From: Alphaproteobacteria bacterium
GTDB taxonomy: Bacteria; Pseudomonadota; Alphaproteobacteria; Sphingomonadales; Sphingomonadaceae
NCBI GenBank assembly: GCA_020249025.1
Contig: JADCGM010000391.1
Coordinates: forward strand, 1-7,787
DNA length: 7,787 nucleotides
Reading direction: 5' to 3'
Positions 1 through 6,449 of this stretch are shown one piece after another. Under the pieces are notes generated by a model. The model saw only the letters and a program-made list of their open reading frames with translations, did not search any database and was not told the origin of the DNA. The position numbers and the translations under genes are program-made. The first letter of the stretch is position 1. Every line of letters begins with the position of its first letter.

Positions 1-16
1 ATGTTGAGCTCAACAT
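1..16. repeat. Perfect 16-bp palindrome at the broken end of the methyltransferase/helicase gene
   Basis: The first 16 bases, ATGTTGAGCTCAACAT, equal their own reverse complement. The stop codon of the minus-strand gene (TAA, 18-16) is made of a TA dinucleotide (17-18) plus the outermost base of the palindrome. The gene's reading frame therefore ends at the palindrome boundary. Possible explanations are the tip of an inserted element (TA-targeting transposons such as the IS630/Tc1 group duplicate a TA), a recombination scar, or a contig-end artefact. The sequence further left is not visible, so none can be chosen. Confidence 0.6.
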
Positions 17-2574
17 TACACGTACTCGCGCGGCGTGATGTCGACGCGCACGTCGTTCCATTCCTCGGTCGGGATCTCGGCCAGGCGACGTTCCATCAGG
101 GCTTCGCCGGTGGAGACGATCTGGATGACGGCGGTGTGCCCGTCCGCCAAGTCCTGCTCGATCGAGCGGATCAGCGTCGGCGTCTTCGTGCTGGTGAGCA
201 GATGGCCGAAGAAGCGTTGCTTCGCGGACTCGAAGGCCGAGCGCGCGGCCGACTTCGCCTGCCGGTTCAGCGTCCCGCTGTCGCCGGTGATGTTGGCGGC
301 CTGCATCGCCGCGTCGAGATGGCTGTGGATGATGGCGAAGGCGCCGGCATAGGCATCGTAGATGCGCGTCTGCTCGGGCGTGAGCTGGTGTTCGAGCAAC
401 TCATATTCGACGCCGTCATAGGAAAGCGAGCGGGCAGTGTAGAGGCCGAGGGAGCGCAGATCGCGCGCCAGCACTTCCATGGCGGCCACGCCGCCGTTCT
501 CGACGGCCTCGACGAATTCGGCCCGGTTGGCGAAGGGGAAATCCTCGCCACCCCAGAGGCCGAGCCGCTGGGCGTAGGCGAGATTGTGGACGGTGGTGGC
601 ACCGGTTGCCGAGACGTACACGATGCGCGCGTTCGGCAGCGCGTGCTGGAGCCGGAGCCCCGCACGGCCTTGCTGCGAAGGAGCGACATCGCCCCGTTCT
701 CCCTTGCCGCCACCGGCGTTCTGCATGGCGTGGCTTTCGTCGAAAATGATCACTCCATCGAAATCGGAGCCCAACCATTCGACGATCTGCTTGACGCGCG
801 AAAGCTTCTCGCCGCGGTCGTCGGACCGTAGCGTAGCGTAGGTGGTGAAAAGGACGCCTTCCGCGAGACGGATCGCGGTGCCCTGGGGGAAGCGCGACAG
901 CGGTGTGACCAGCAGCCGCTCCATGCCGAGCGCGGACCAGTCGCGCTGGGCGTCCTCGAGCAGCTTGTCCGACTTGGAGATCCAGACCGCCTTGCGCCGG
1001 CCCTGGAGCCAGTTGTCGAGGATGATCCCGGCCGACTGGCGGCCTTTGCCGGCGCCGGTGCCGTCGCCGAGCATGAAGCCCTTGCGGAAGCGGACGGCAT
1101 TTTCCGCGTCGTCCGGCGCAGCCGAGACGAGATCGCAGGTCTGGTCGATGGTCCAGGCGCCGGCGAGATAATTGCCATGGGCCTCGCCGGCATAGATCAC
1201 CGTCTCAAGCTGGGCGTCGGACAGCACGCCGTCGCTGACGATGTGCGTGGGAAGCATCGGCCGATAGCTCGGCTTCGGCGGTGCGACCGACGCCATCGCG
1301 GCGGATTGCACGAGCTTGGTCGGGTGCGGCTGTGCGGCGCGGATGCGGATCGACTGAAGCGCATAGGGCTCATAGATCGAGTCCGACAGGCGGCCATCCT
1401 CGGGAGGCGTCCAGTCGATCGTCTCATAGCCGAGGGGTACGCCTTCGGGCTGAGCGAGCCGGCGCGCAGGCTGGGCCGAGGCGGCGCGGGACAGATAGCC
1501 GCGTACCGTGCGCGGAGCGATTGCTGCGCTGGCGATCGCCTTCGGGAGCGATACGGGCAGACGGGCCGGAACCTGCCGGTCGATCCATGCGAGCAGCGTC
1601 GCGACGTCGGGCGCGACGCCGGCGGAGTCCGGGAAGCGAGCGGGATCCCTGGCTGGCGCCTTGTCGATGACGGTCAGGCGCGTCTCGATGGTCGTGCCAT
1701 GTTTGGCATAGACCGAGCCCGCGACGGCGGCCGTGAATACGACACGCCCGCGTTCCTGCAGGTGGATGAAGGCGTCGCGCCAGGCAGGCAGCTCGGGCGA
1801 GAAGTTTGCGCCGGTGATCGCGACCAGGCGTCCGCCATCGGCAAGGCGCGCCAGGGCCGAGGCGACATGGCGATAGGCGGCGTCGGCCACCCGTCCGGTA
1901 ACGTTCGCCATCACCGAGAACGGCGGGTTCATGATGATGACGCCGGGAACGGCCGTCCGATCGAGATGATCGTCGATCTGGGCGGCGTCGAAGCGCGTGA
2001 CCGGGATGGCCGGGAAGAGTGAGGTGAGGAGATCGGCGCGGGTCTCGGCAAGCTCGTTGAGGATGAGTGCGGAGCCGGCGATCTCGGCGAGGATCGCAAG
2101 CAGGCCGGTGCCGGCTGAAGGCTCCAGCATGCGGTCGGTCGAGGTCAGCGATGCCGCGGTCAGGGCGGCGAGACCGAGCGGGACCGGCGTCGAGAATTGC
2201 TGGAAGGCCTGCGCGTCTTCAGAGCGACGGGTGTGCGTCGGCAGAAGGCTGATGATCTTGGCCAGCGCGGAAAGGCGTGAAGCCGGCGAAGCGGCTTTGC
2301 GGAAAAGCGCCTTTCCGTATTTGCGCAGGAAGAGAACCGTTGCGACCTCGCAGGCGTCATAGGCCGTTTTCCAGTCCCAGGCGCCGGCCGCATCAGACGC
2401 GCCGAAGGCCGCCTCCATGGCGGCGCGCAGCGTCGCGGCGTCGACCGGTCGGCCCTGTTCAAGATGAGGGAGGAGGTGCTCGGCGGCGGCCAGCACGGCG
2501 GCGGCCGGCGGCATCGCAGGCGCGAGCGGGAGCGAGACTGCCGGGACGGCAGCCGGAAGCGGAGCGTGGAGCAT
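16..2574 (-). CDS. Strawberry-notch-type methyltransferase/helicase, C-terminally truncated
   Basis: Large plasmid/phage protein joining a class I SAM-dependent methyltransferase fold to a superfamily 2 helicase/NTPase of the strawberry-notch kind. In the 852-aa product the methyltransferase half shows a SAM-binding motif LEPSAGTG (150-157) and a catalytic-type NPPF (216-219), as in N6-adenine DNA methylases. The helicase half shows a Walker A stretch GDGTGAGKGR (503-512), Walker B DESH (612-615) and SAT (655-657). From memory, relatives run to about 1,400 aa, with a second RecA-like lobe carrying the arginine finger. Here the protein stops after ...ITPREYV, so that lobe is missing and ATPase-coupled helicase action is probably lost, although the methyltransferase half is whole. 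The ATG at 2574 is preceded by GAGG (2583-2586) at 8 nt. It is transcribed divergently from the 2800 gene and has a structured leader. Substrate is unknown; a role in plasmid DNA modification or anti-restriction is inference only. Confidence 0.88.
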   Translation of the reverse strand: MLHAPLPAAVPAVSLPLAPAMPPAAAVLAAAEHLLPHLEQGRPVDAATLRAAMEAAFGASDAAGAWDWKTAYDACEVATVLFLRKYGKALFRKAASPASRLSALAKIISLLPTHTRRSEDAQAFQQFSTPVPLGLAALTAASLTSTDRMLEPSAGTGLLAILAEIAGSALILNELAETRADLLTSLFPAIPVTRFDAAQIDDHLDRTAVPGVIIMNPPFSVMANVTGRVADAAYRHVASALARLADGGRLVAITGANFSPELPAWRDAFIHLQERGRVVFTAAVAGSVYAKHGTTIETRLTVIDKAPARDPARFPDSAGVAPDVATLLAWIDRQVPARLPVSLPKAIASAAIAPRTVRGYLSRAASAQPARRLAQPEGVPLGYETIDWTPPEDGRLSDSIYEPYALQSIRIRAAQPHPTKLVQSAAMASVAPPKPSYRPMLPTHIVSDGVLSDAQLETVIYAGEAHGNYLAGAWTIDQTCDLVSAAPDDAENAVRFRKGFMLGDGTGAGKGRQSAGIILDNWLQGRRKAVWISKSDKLLEDAQRDWSALGMERLLVTPLSRFPQGTAIRLAEGVLFTTYATLRSDDRGEKLSRVKQIVEWLGSDFDGVIIFDESHAMQNAGGGKGERGDVAPSQQGRAGLRLQHALPNARIVYVSATGATTVHNLAYAQRLGLWGGEDFPFANRAEFVEAVENGGVAAMEVLARDLRSLGLYTARSLSYDGVEYELLEHQLTPEQTRIYDAYAGAFAIIHSHLDAAMQAANITGDSGTLNRQAKSAARSAFESAKQRFFGHLLTSTKTPTLIRSIEQDLADGHTAVIQIVSTGEALMERRLAEIPTEEWNDVRVDITPREYV

Positions 2575-2587
2575 GATGGAGACCTCG

Positions 2588-2662
2588 GAGAGCTGAAACG
2601 GGACGAGCCGGCCCGGCGCTCTCTCGACCGGACGGGCTCAAACCCGTCCCGGCCAACCTCTC
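2588..2662 (-). promoter_or_regulatory. Structured mRNA leader of the methyltransferase/helicase gene, related to the ParB-like leader
   Basis: On the minus strand this leader holds three blocks also found before the ParB-like gene: 2652-2637 (CCGGGACGGGTTTGAG), 2628-2619 (GTCGAGAGAG) and 2613-2599 (GGCCGGCTCGTCCCG). Block 1 pairs with block 3 as a 7-bp stem CGGGACG/CGTCCCG (2651-2645 with 2605-2599). An outer 5-bp GAGAG/CTCTC stem (2662-2658 with 2592-2588) follows a symmetric 6x6 internal loop. A competing local hairpin GGACGGG-loop-CCCGTCC (2649-2630) shares the block 1 bases, so two mutually exclusive folds are possible. The Shine-Dalgarno GAGG (2583-2586) lies just outside the stem, 1 nt from it. 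Leader function is inferred from conservation and position. Confidence 0.55.
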
Positions 2663-2688
2663 ACTCTGGCGCGGGCTGGGCCCGGCTC

Positions 2689-2715
2689 ATCGCTCCGCCT
2701 TCCGGCGGCAGCGAT
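2689..2715 (-). promoter_or_regulatory. Hairpin with GNRA-type loop in the upstream leader of the methyltransferase/helicase gene
   Basis: Read on the minus strand, ATCGCT, a bulged G, CCGCC, GGAA, GGCGG and AGCGAT form an 11-bp stem with one bulge and a GGAA tetraloop. GGAA fits the stable GNRA class, whereas the plus strand would have UUCC. This favours an RNA made from the minus strand, i.e. the methyltransferase/helicase leader, and places its transcription start upstream of 2715. No U-tract follows, so it is not a typical terminator. It could equally be a DNA-level protein site in the divergent gap. Confidence 0.4.
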
Positions 2716-2799
2716 CTGACGCTAAACTTTCCTGAGAAAAGAAGTCGCGGCGCCTCAGCTCACTGGAGTTCGCCGTGCCGGTAAGAAAGAGGCAGGCGG

Positions 2800-3156
2800 A
2801 TGAAGGGAAGCGCGATCGGCGTCATTGCGGCGGGTTGCCTGGCCGTTGGCTTCGGCACGGGGTTCGTCCTCCGGCCGGTGATTGCGCCGGTGTCCGCGTC
2901 GCCGGCCGTCGCGGCCGGGGTCGCGCAGCCGACGGAGGACGAGGCGACGGCGGCGGTCCGGCGTCACCGCCTGTTCACGGGACCCTTGACCAATGCGACG
3001 CTAAAGCTCGGCGACTGTTCGCCGGGAGGCATCGGCCCCGGCGTCACCTGCATGACGCAGATCGTAATGGATTCAACCAAGCCGAACGCGATGCCACAGA
3101 ACCGGCCGATCGGCTTTGCGCGCGTCAATGGTCAGTGGGAGGTCGCCGTGTGGTAG
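2800..3156 (+). CDS. Small membrane-anchored or secreted protein, unknown function
   Basis: A 118-aa protein that I do not recognise. It begins MKGSAIGVIAAGC, with one hydrophobic Gly/Ala/Val-rich segment at about residues 5-30 that should act as a signal anchor or signal peptide. An Ala-rich stretch (33-42) could hold a signal peptidase site (ASA/AVAA). The remaining polar part would then lie in the periplasm. It has two cysteines 11 residues apart (C73, C84) in a Gly/Pro-rich loop, able to form a disulfide there, and ends GQWEVAVW. AAGC at 10-13 resembles a lipobox but is very close to the N-terminus, so lipidation is a weaker alternative. The ATG has AAAGAGG (2786-2792) at 7 nt. Its last codons overlap the start of the next gene, which suggests translational coupling. 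It stands on the plus strand among minus-strand backbone genes, and no clear promoter was found. Confidence 0.75.
   Translation: MKGSAIGVIAAGCLAVGFGTGFVLRPVIAPVSASPAVAAGVAQPTEDEATAAVRRHRLFTGPLTNATLKLGDCSPGGIGPGVTCMTQIVMDSTKPNAMPQNRPIGFARVNGQWEVAVW
3137..3143 (+). promoter_or_regulatory. Ribosome binding site that fixes a GTG start
   Basis: GGGAGGT lies inside the end of the upstream gene, 6 nt before a GTG at 3150. It supports starting the second gene there although its frame is open much further upstream, where it only shadows the first gene. Confidence 0.65.
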
Positions 3157-3572
3157 CGGCGGATAGCGAGCTCGACCGCGACTTGGCGGACCTGTTCTTC
3201 ACCAATGGCGAGGGCTTCCTGCCGCTTGGTGATCCCGCTGATGTGAGGGATGGACGCGAGACCGCCATCGCGGCCGAGCTGGTGTTGAAGGCGTTTCTGC
3301 TCACCCAGGGCTGGAGCGACGATCGATGCCGCCGTGAGATCCGCCATGATCTGGAGAAGGGCCTGGCGTGCGCGCGGGCGGCGGGGCTGGAGAACCCGCC
3401 GAGCGAGCTGGGCTATGTGATCGGCGTATTGAACGCCTACTATCCGAACCACGCATTCGACCGTTTCGTGGCTCCGGCCGGGGACGAGGCATTTCCGGTG
3501 AGAGCCCGCTCGGTCATCGCGGACCTGTTCGACAGGGTGCGGCCTCATGTCGAGGTTTCGGGCGGGCCATAA
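3150..3572 (+). CDS. HEPN-like domain protein, 140 aa
   Basis: The GTG start overlaps the upstream stop (3154-3156) by 7 bp and has its own Shine-Dalgarno sequence. The predicted product is all-helical and soluble, with no signal peptide. Two stretches recall HEPN domains (small helical bundles found in toxins, RNases and nucleotidyltransferase partners): TAIAAELVLKAFLL (about 39-51), like the AAELxLKAxLL helix of that family, and RHDLEKGLACARAAGL (65-80), like its HDL segment. The catalytic R-x(4-6)-H of HEPN ribonucleases is not in its usual C-terminal place. An R-x4-H is present at 61-66 but in the HDL region, and RVRPH near the end has only three spacer residues. RNase activity is therefore doubtful, and a structural or binding role is as likely. 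No nucleotidyltransferase partner is adjacent; the partner seems to be the small membrane protein. The family call is by eye only. Confidence 0.7.
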   Translation: MVAADSELDRDLADLFFTNGEGFLPLGDPADVRDGRETAIAAELVLKAFLLTQGWSDDRCRREIRHDLEKGLACARAAGLENPPSELGYVIGVLNAYYPNHAFDRFVAPAGDEAFPVRARSVIADLFDRVRPHVEVSGGP

Positions 3573-3600
3573 ATCTCGAACGGATTGCGGTCGGCGAGAT
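3573..3600. terminator. Inverted repeat between convergent genes, possible weak terminator
   Basis: ATCTCG (3573-3578) and CGAGAT (3595-3600) form a 6-bp inverted repeat around 16 nt. It fills almost exactly the 29-bp space between the stop of the plus-strand HEPN-like gene and the stop of the minus-strand regulator. There is no U-tract on either side, so intrinsic termination would be weak and chance is possible. Confidence 0.25.
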
Positions 3601-3601
3601 G

Positions 3602-4168
3602 TCAGTGCGACTTCGCGAAGACCTTGATGCTTTCCGCCATCGCCTCGACGATGCGCTCGAATTGCTCCGGATCGCGGACCGAGCGCTTCAAGTCCTCGGG
3701 CCACTGCGGATTGGCGTCTGCCCACTTCATCAAGTCCGACGCCGCGATCCCGCGATGTTGGATGACAAAATTGCTGATCTTCGCCGGGACGCGAGCGAGG
3801 ACAAACTTGGCGTTGGTGGGCTTGGCGCGCGCGAGGATCACCACGGCGCGGGAGAACCCTTGCAGGTCGTCCTCTGCCGCCAGCTCGGTCATGAGATCGA
3901 GAACGGCGCCAGAGGGGGTGTTATAGGCCGCTGATCCGTGTTCGGCGATGGCTTGGGCAATGCGTGCTTCGGTTTGTGAGCTCACTTTCGGAACCTCCTT
4001 GCTGAGTCCGTCGAGCGCTTCGGCCTTGGCCCGTCGGCTGGCGGCTATGTTTCGGATATCTTCCGCGTCCTTTTCGCTAGGAACCCAGACGCGGACCTCT
4101 TGCCAGCCTTCGAGTAGACGGGCGTCGCGTTGATTCTTGACGCGTTGAACCACTGTGCGATCGGCCAT
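3602..4168 (-). CDS. Probable ribbon-helix-helix DNA-binding regulator with C-terminal domain
   Basis: A 188-aa basic protein. Residues 23-45 (QEVRVWVPSEKDAEDIRNIA) read as a short beta strand followed by a helix, as in Arc/MetJ ribbon-helix-helix proteins and plasmid antitoxin-type regulators. Residues 46-63 continue as a charged helix. The C-terminal two thirds (65-188) are helical with no motif I recognise; SRAVVILARAKPTNAKFVLARVPAKISNFV (106-135) is its most distinctive part. The ATG at 4168 follows GGAGA at 5 nt. A strong-looking promoter lies directly upstream, with a 15-bp-arm inverted repeat across it, so autorepression is the simplest reading. It is separated from the ParB-like gene by a terminator and so forms its own transcription unit. 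Its bases look less GC-rich than those of the neighbours, consistent with a separate origin. No toxin gene is attached in the usual antitoxin arrangement. Confidence 0.7.
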   Translation of the reverse strand: MADRTVVQRVKNQRDARLLEGWQEVRVWVPSEKDAEDIRNIAASRRAKAEALDGLSKEVPKVSSQTEARIAQAIAEHGSAAYNTPSGAVLDLMTELAAEDDLQGFSRAVVILARAKPTNAKFVLARVPAKISNFVIQHRGIAASDLMKWADANPQWPEDLKRSVRDPEQFERIVEAMAESIKVFAKSH

Positions 4169-4177
4169 CGTAATCTC

Positions 4178-4221
4178 CGTACTGTCGTAACGATCCGAAT
4201 ATGATGCGTTACGACAGTACG
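4178..4221. promoter_or_regulatory. 15-bp-arm inverted repeat, probable operator of the RHH regulator
   Basis: CGTACTGTCGTAACG (4178-4192) is repeated exactly in inverted orientation at 4207-4221, around a 14-bp spacer. One arm fills the space between the -35 and -10 hexamers of the minus-strand promoter. The other arm covers the expected start site and reaches the Shine-Dalgarno sequence. The -10 sits in the spacer. Each arm also contains an imperfect TAC...GTA dyad, which suits binding of two dimers per site. No further copy was found in the window. Confidence 0.7.
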
Positions 4222-4226
4222 TTCAA
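4198..4226 (-). promoter_or_regulatory. Sigma-70-type promoter of the RHH regulator gene
   Basis: On the minus strand TTGAAC (4226-4221) and CATATT (4203-4198) are 17 bp apart, each matching the consensus hexamer at 4 of 6 positions. The predicted start is near 4191, giving a leader of about 23 nt before the ATG at 4168. Confidence 0.55.
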
Positions 4227-4258
4227 GGCCTCCGCTTGGAATTCTCTGCTCACTTGGC

Positions 4259-4289
4259 AAAAAAAGAGCGGAGCGGCCGGAGCCGCCCC
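4259..4289 (-). terminator. Intrinsic terminator of the ParB-like gene
   Basis: Ten bases past the stop codon, the minus-strand transcript forms an 8-bp GC-rich stem (GGGGCGGC with GCCGCTCC, one G-U pair; 4289-4282 with 4277-4270) around a UCCG loop. GCUC follows, then seven U (A7 at 4259-4265 on the plus strand). This ends the unit upstream of the regulator's own promoter. Confidence 0.8.
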
Positions 4290-4298
4290 GCATGTCAT

Positions 4299-6440
4299 TC
4301 ATTCCGCCGCAACAAGCGGGCGTTCCTCTTCTTCGGCATCGGCCGGGACGTCGTCTTCGTTCTCGCCGGCGAGGAACTCGGGCAGCGCGGCGCTGCCGAC
4401 TTCACCGTCAGCATCGTCTTGGGCCATCAGCGCGTCGGCCTGGTCGATCAGCCGCAGGGGCTCGGGTAGCCAGCCGGTATCCGCCAGCAGGCGCTCGGCC
4501 TCCTTGGCCATGTCGCCCTTCTTGAGGTGGTCGATCAGTTGCGCGGCCTGTTCGCCGGCGCCTTCGCGAACCGCCTGAAGGATGCGGGGCTTGGTGACAC
4601 GGCCGAGGTAATTGCCGACGGTCGGACGCCAGCCGACGTCGATCATGTCGAGCCCGGTCGCGCGCGCAAGCCGGTCGGCCTGACCGAGCCGCATGTCGAG
4701 ACCATGCTGGGAGACGCCGCTGCCGCCATAAGAGTTGGGCTTCTCGTAGAGCGCGTTGACGCCGTAGCTGACGCAATGTGCCAGGAGCGCCATCCGGCTG
4801 GTCTCGTCGAGGCCCGCGAGCCAGTCCCAGAGCGCACCATCGTCGGCGGGGACGTCGCCGCGCCAGGCCTCGTGCCGTTCCTGCACTGCGCGGGCGGAGG
4901 CGCTGTCCTTCAGGGCCTCGTCCTGGGCGGGGAAGAAGACGTGCCGGACCGAAGCCTCCAGGGCGCCGGTATACATGCGATGCTGGAAGGTGTCGGAGAC
5001 GAGCTTGTGCAGCAGCGACGTCATGGCGACGTGCGGATTATTGGCCACCGCGTCGCGAAGCGCCAGAGTGCGGTGCGCGGTCAGCTCGGTGACGAGGCGA
5101 TCCGGCAGCGGCTTGATCGCGTCGTCTTCGTCCTCCTCCGGCTCGGGCGGCTGGCCGCCGATCGTGATGACGGCCCGCTGCACGCTAGGCTGATCCGGAT
5201 CACCAGCTTGGACTTCGCCGTCCGCACCATCTGCGTCTTCAGGCACGATCGGCGCTTCATCTTCGGGCCGGACATAGCCGCGGTCGACGTCGAGCGTGCC
5301 GTCATGGGCGACGCTGATGAACACGCCCGCACGGCCGACATCCTCCGGCTCATAACGAACCGGTCGGGTCTCGAAGGTCGCGAGTGCCGTCTCGATCTCG
5401 CCGAGCCGCTGATCGACCTCGTCCGGCAGCTCGTCGGCGTCCTCATATTCGGCCTCCAGCTTTTGCTGCTCACCGATCAGCGCGTCGATCGTCGCCTGTT
5501 CCTCGGCGGTAAGGTCGAGGGCCTCGCCCTGCAGCTCGCGCAGGCCGCGGGTCGCGTCATAGGGGAAGCTGACCGCGACCTCGATCCACTTCCAGCCTTC
5601 GGCGGCGACCTCCTCGGCCATGGCCTTCAGCTTCTCAGCGACCAGGCGGTCGAGGAGCGCCGGGTCCTGCAGCCAGCCGCCATCGTCGGACTGGAAGAGG
5701 TCGCGCATGGTAACGCCGCCGGCCGCCTGATAGTCCTCGATGCCGACGAAGACGGCACGCTTGTCCGAGGCGCGCACCGTGGTCTCGGTAAGCATGCGCC
5801 GGATCTGATAGGGCTCCTTCGACCAGGCGTCCTTGATCGCCTCCCAGACCTGTTCCTGGCGGGCGTGATCGGGCGACACCGTGAACGCCATGAGCTGTTC
5901 CAACGTCATGCCGTCCTCGGCATAGACGTCGAGCAACGCCGGCGAGACAGATGCCAGCCGGAGCCGCTGTTTCACGACAGTGACCTGCACGAAGAAGGCT
6001 GCAGCGATCTCCTCCTCGGTCATGCCCTTGTCGCGCATGTCCTGGAAGGCGCGGAACTGGTCGAGCGGGTGCAGCGGCGCGCGCTCGATATTCTCCGCCA
6101 ACGACACCTCTTCGGGGAGGATGGCGCCGTCACGGTCGCGGAGGACGCAAGGCACGGGCGCGACCTTGGCGAGGCGCTTTTGCTTCACCAGCATCTCCAG
6201 CGCACGGAAGCGGCGGCCGCCGGCGGGCACCTCGAACATGCCGGTCTCAACGCCCACGGCGTCGACCACCGGGAAGACGCTGAGGCTCTGGATCAGGCCG
6301 CGTCGGGCGATCGAGGCCGCAAGGTCCTCGATCGAGACGCCGGCCTTCACGCGCCGGACGTTGGACTGGCTGAGCACCAGCTTGTTGAAGGGGATGTCGC
6401 GCGAGGACGACAGGACGATCTTCTGAACAGCAGTAGCCAT
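4299..6440 (-). CDS. ParB/Spo0J-like plasmid protein with long C-terminal region
   Basis: A 713-aa protein with a ParB-type N-terminus. Residues 15-55 form the strand/helix start (IPFNKLVLSQSNVRR). GGRRFRA (74-80) matches the GERRxRA nucleotide-binding box of ParB CTPases, and ENIERAPLHPLDQ (116-128) matches the ENxxRxxLxPxE box. A helix-turn-helix follows at about 139-165 (MTEEEIAAAFFVQVTVVKQRL). Classical ParB is about 300 aa, but here some 500 more residues follow: a charged stretch (305-350), an acidic linker (392-442), a helical block (445-665) and a very acidic tail (672-708). No ParA ATPase is in view, so this is probably one of the large ParB-like accessory proteins of plasmids rather than a simple segregation partner. 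The ATG at 6440 has GGAG at 9 nt, buried in a leader hairpin. The long overlapping plus-strand frame is a GC-rich shadow. Its role in partition, replication or gene control is not shown. Confidence 0.88.
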   Translation of the reverse strand: MATAVQKIVLSSSRDIPFNKLVLSQSNVRRVKAGVSIEDLAASIARRGLIQSLSVFPVVDAVGVETGMFEVPAGGRRFRALEMLVKQKRLAKVAPVPCVLRDRDGAILPEEVSLAENIERAPLHPLDQFRAFQDMRDKGMTEEEIAAAFFVQVTVVKQRLRLASVSPALLDVYAEDGMTLEQLMAFTVSPDHARQEQVWEAIKDAWSKEPYQIRRMLTETTVRASDKRAVFVGIEDYQAAGGVTMRDLFQSDDGGWLQDPALLDRLVAEKLKAMAEEVAAEGWKWIEVAVSFPYDATRGLRELQGEALDLTAEEQATIDALIGEQQKLEAEYEDADELPDEVDQRLGEIETALATFETRPVRYEPEDVGRAGVFISVAHDGTLDVDRGYVRPEDEAPIVPEDADGADGEVQAGDPDQPSVQRAVITIGGQPPEPEEDEDDAIKPLPDRLVTELTAHRTLALRDAVANNPHVAMTSLLHKLVSDTFQHRMYTGALEASVRHVFFPAQDEALKDSASARAVQERHEAWRGDVPADDGALWDWLAGLDETSRMALLAHCVSYGVNALYEKPNSYGGSGVSQHGLDMRLGQADRLARATGLDMIDVGWRPTVGNYLGRVTKPRILQAVREGAGEQAAQLIDHLKKGDMAKEAERLLADTGWLPEPLRLIDQADALMAQDDADGEVGSAALPEFLAGENEDDVPADAEEEERPLVAAE

Positions 6441-6449
6441 CGGGATTTA

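Noticed and set aside
1..2022. Plus-strand open frames at 1-831 and 1177-2022
   Set aside because: They lie opposite the methyltransferase/helicase frame with its intact Walker and NPPF motifs, and their translations show no domain or ribosome site.
2716..2799. Promoters for the divergent genes in the gap
   Set aside because: TAAACT at 2725-2730 resembles a -10 box but has no -35 partner at proper spacing; no minus-strand pair of hexamers was convincing.
2775..3149. Upstream extension of the HEPN-like frame to 2775
   Set aside because: It would fully overlap the small membrane protein in another frame, is Arg/Gly-rich like a shadow, and the GTG at 3150 has a good ribosome site.
3150..3572. 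Active HEPN ribonuclease toxin
   Set aside because: The catalytic R-x(4-6)-H is not seen at its usual C-terminal position, so toxicity cannot be claimed from sequence.
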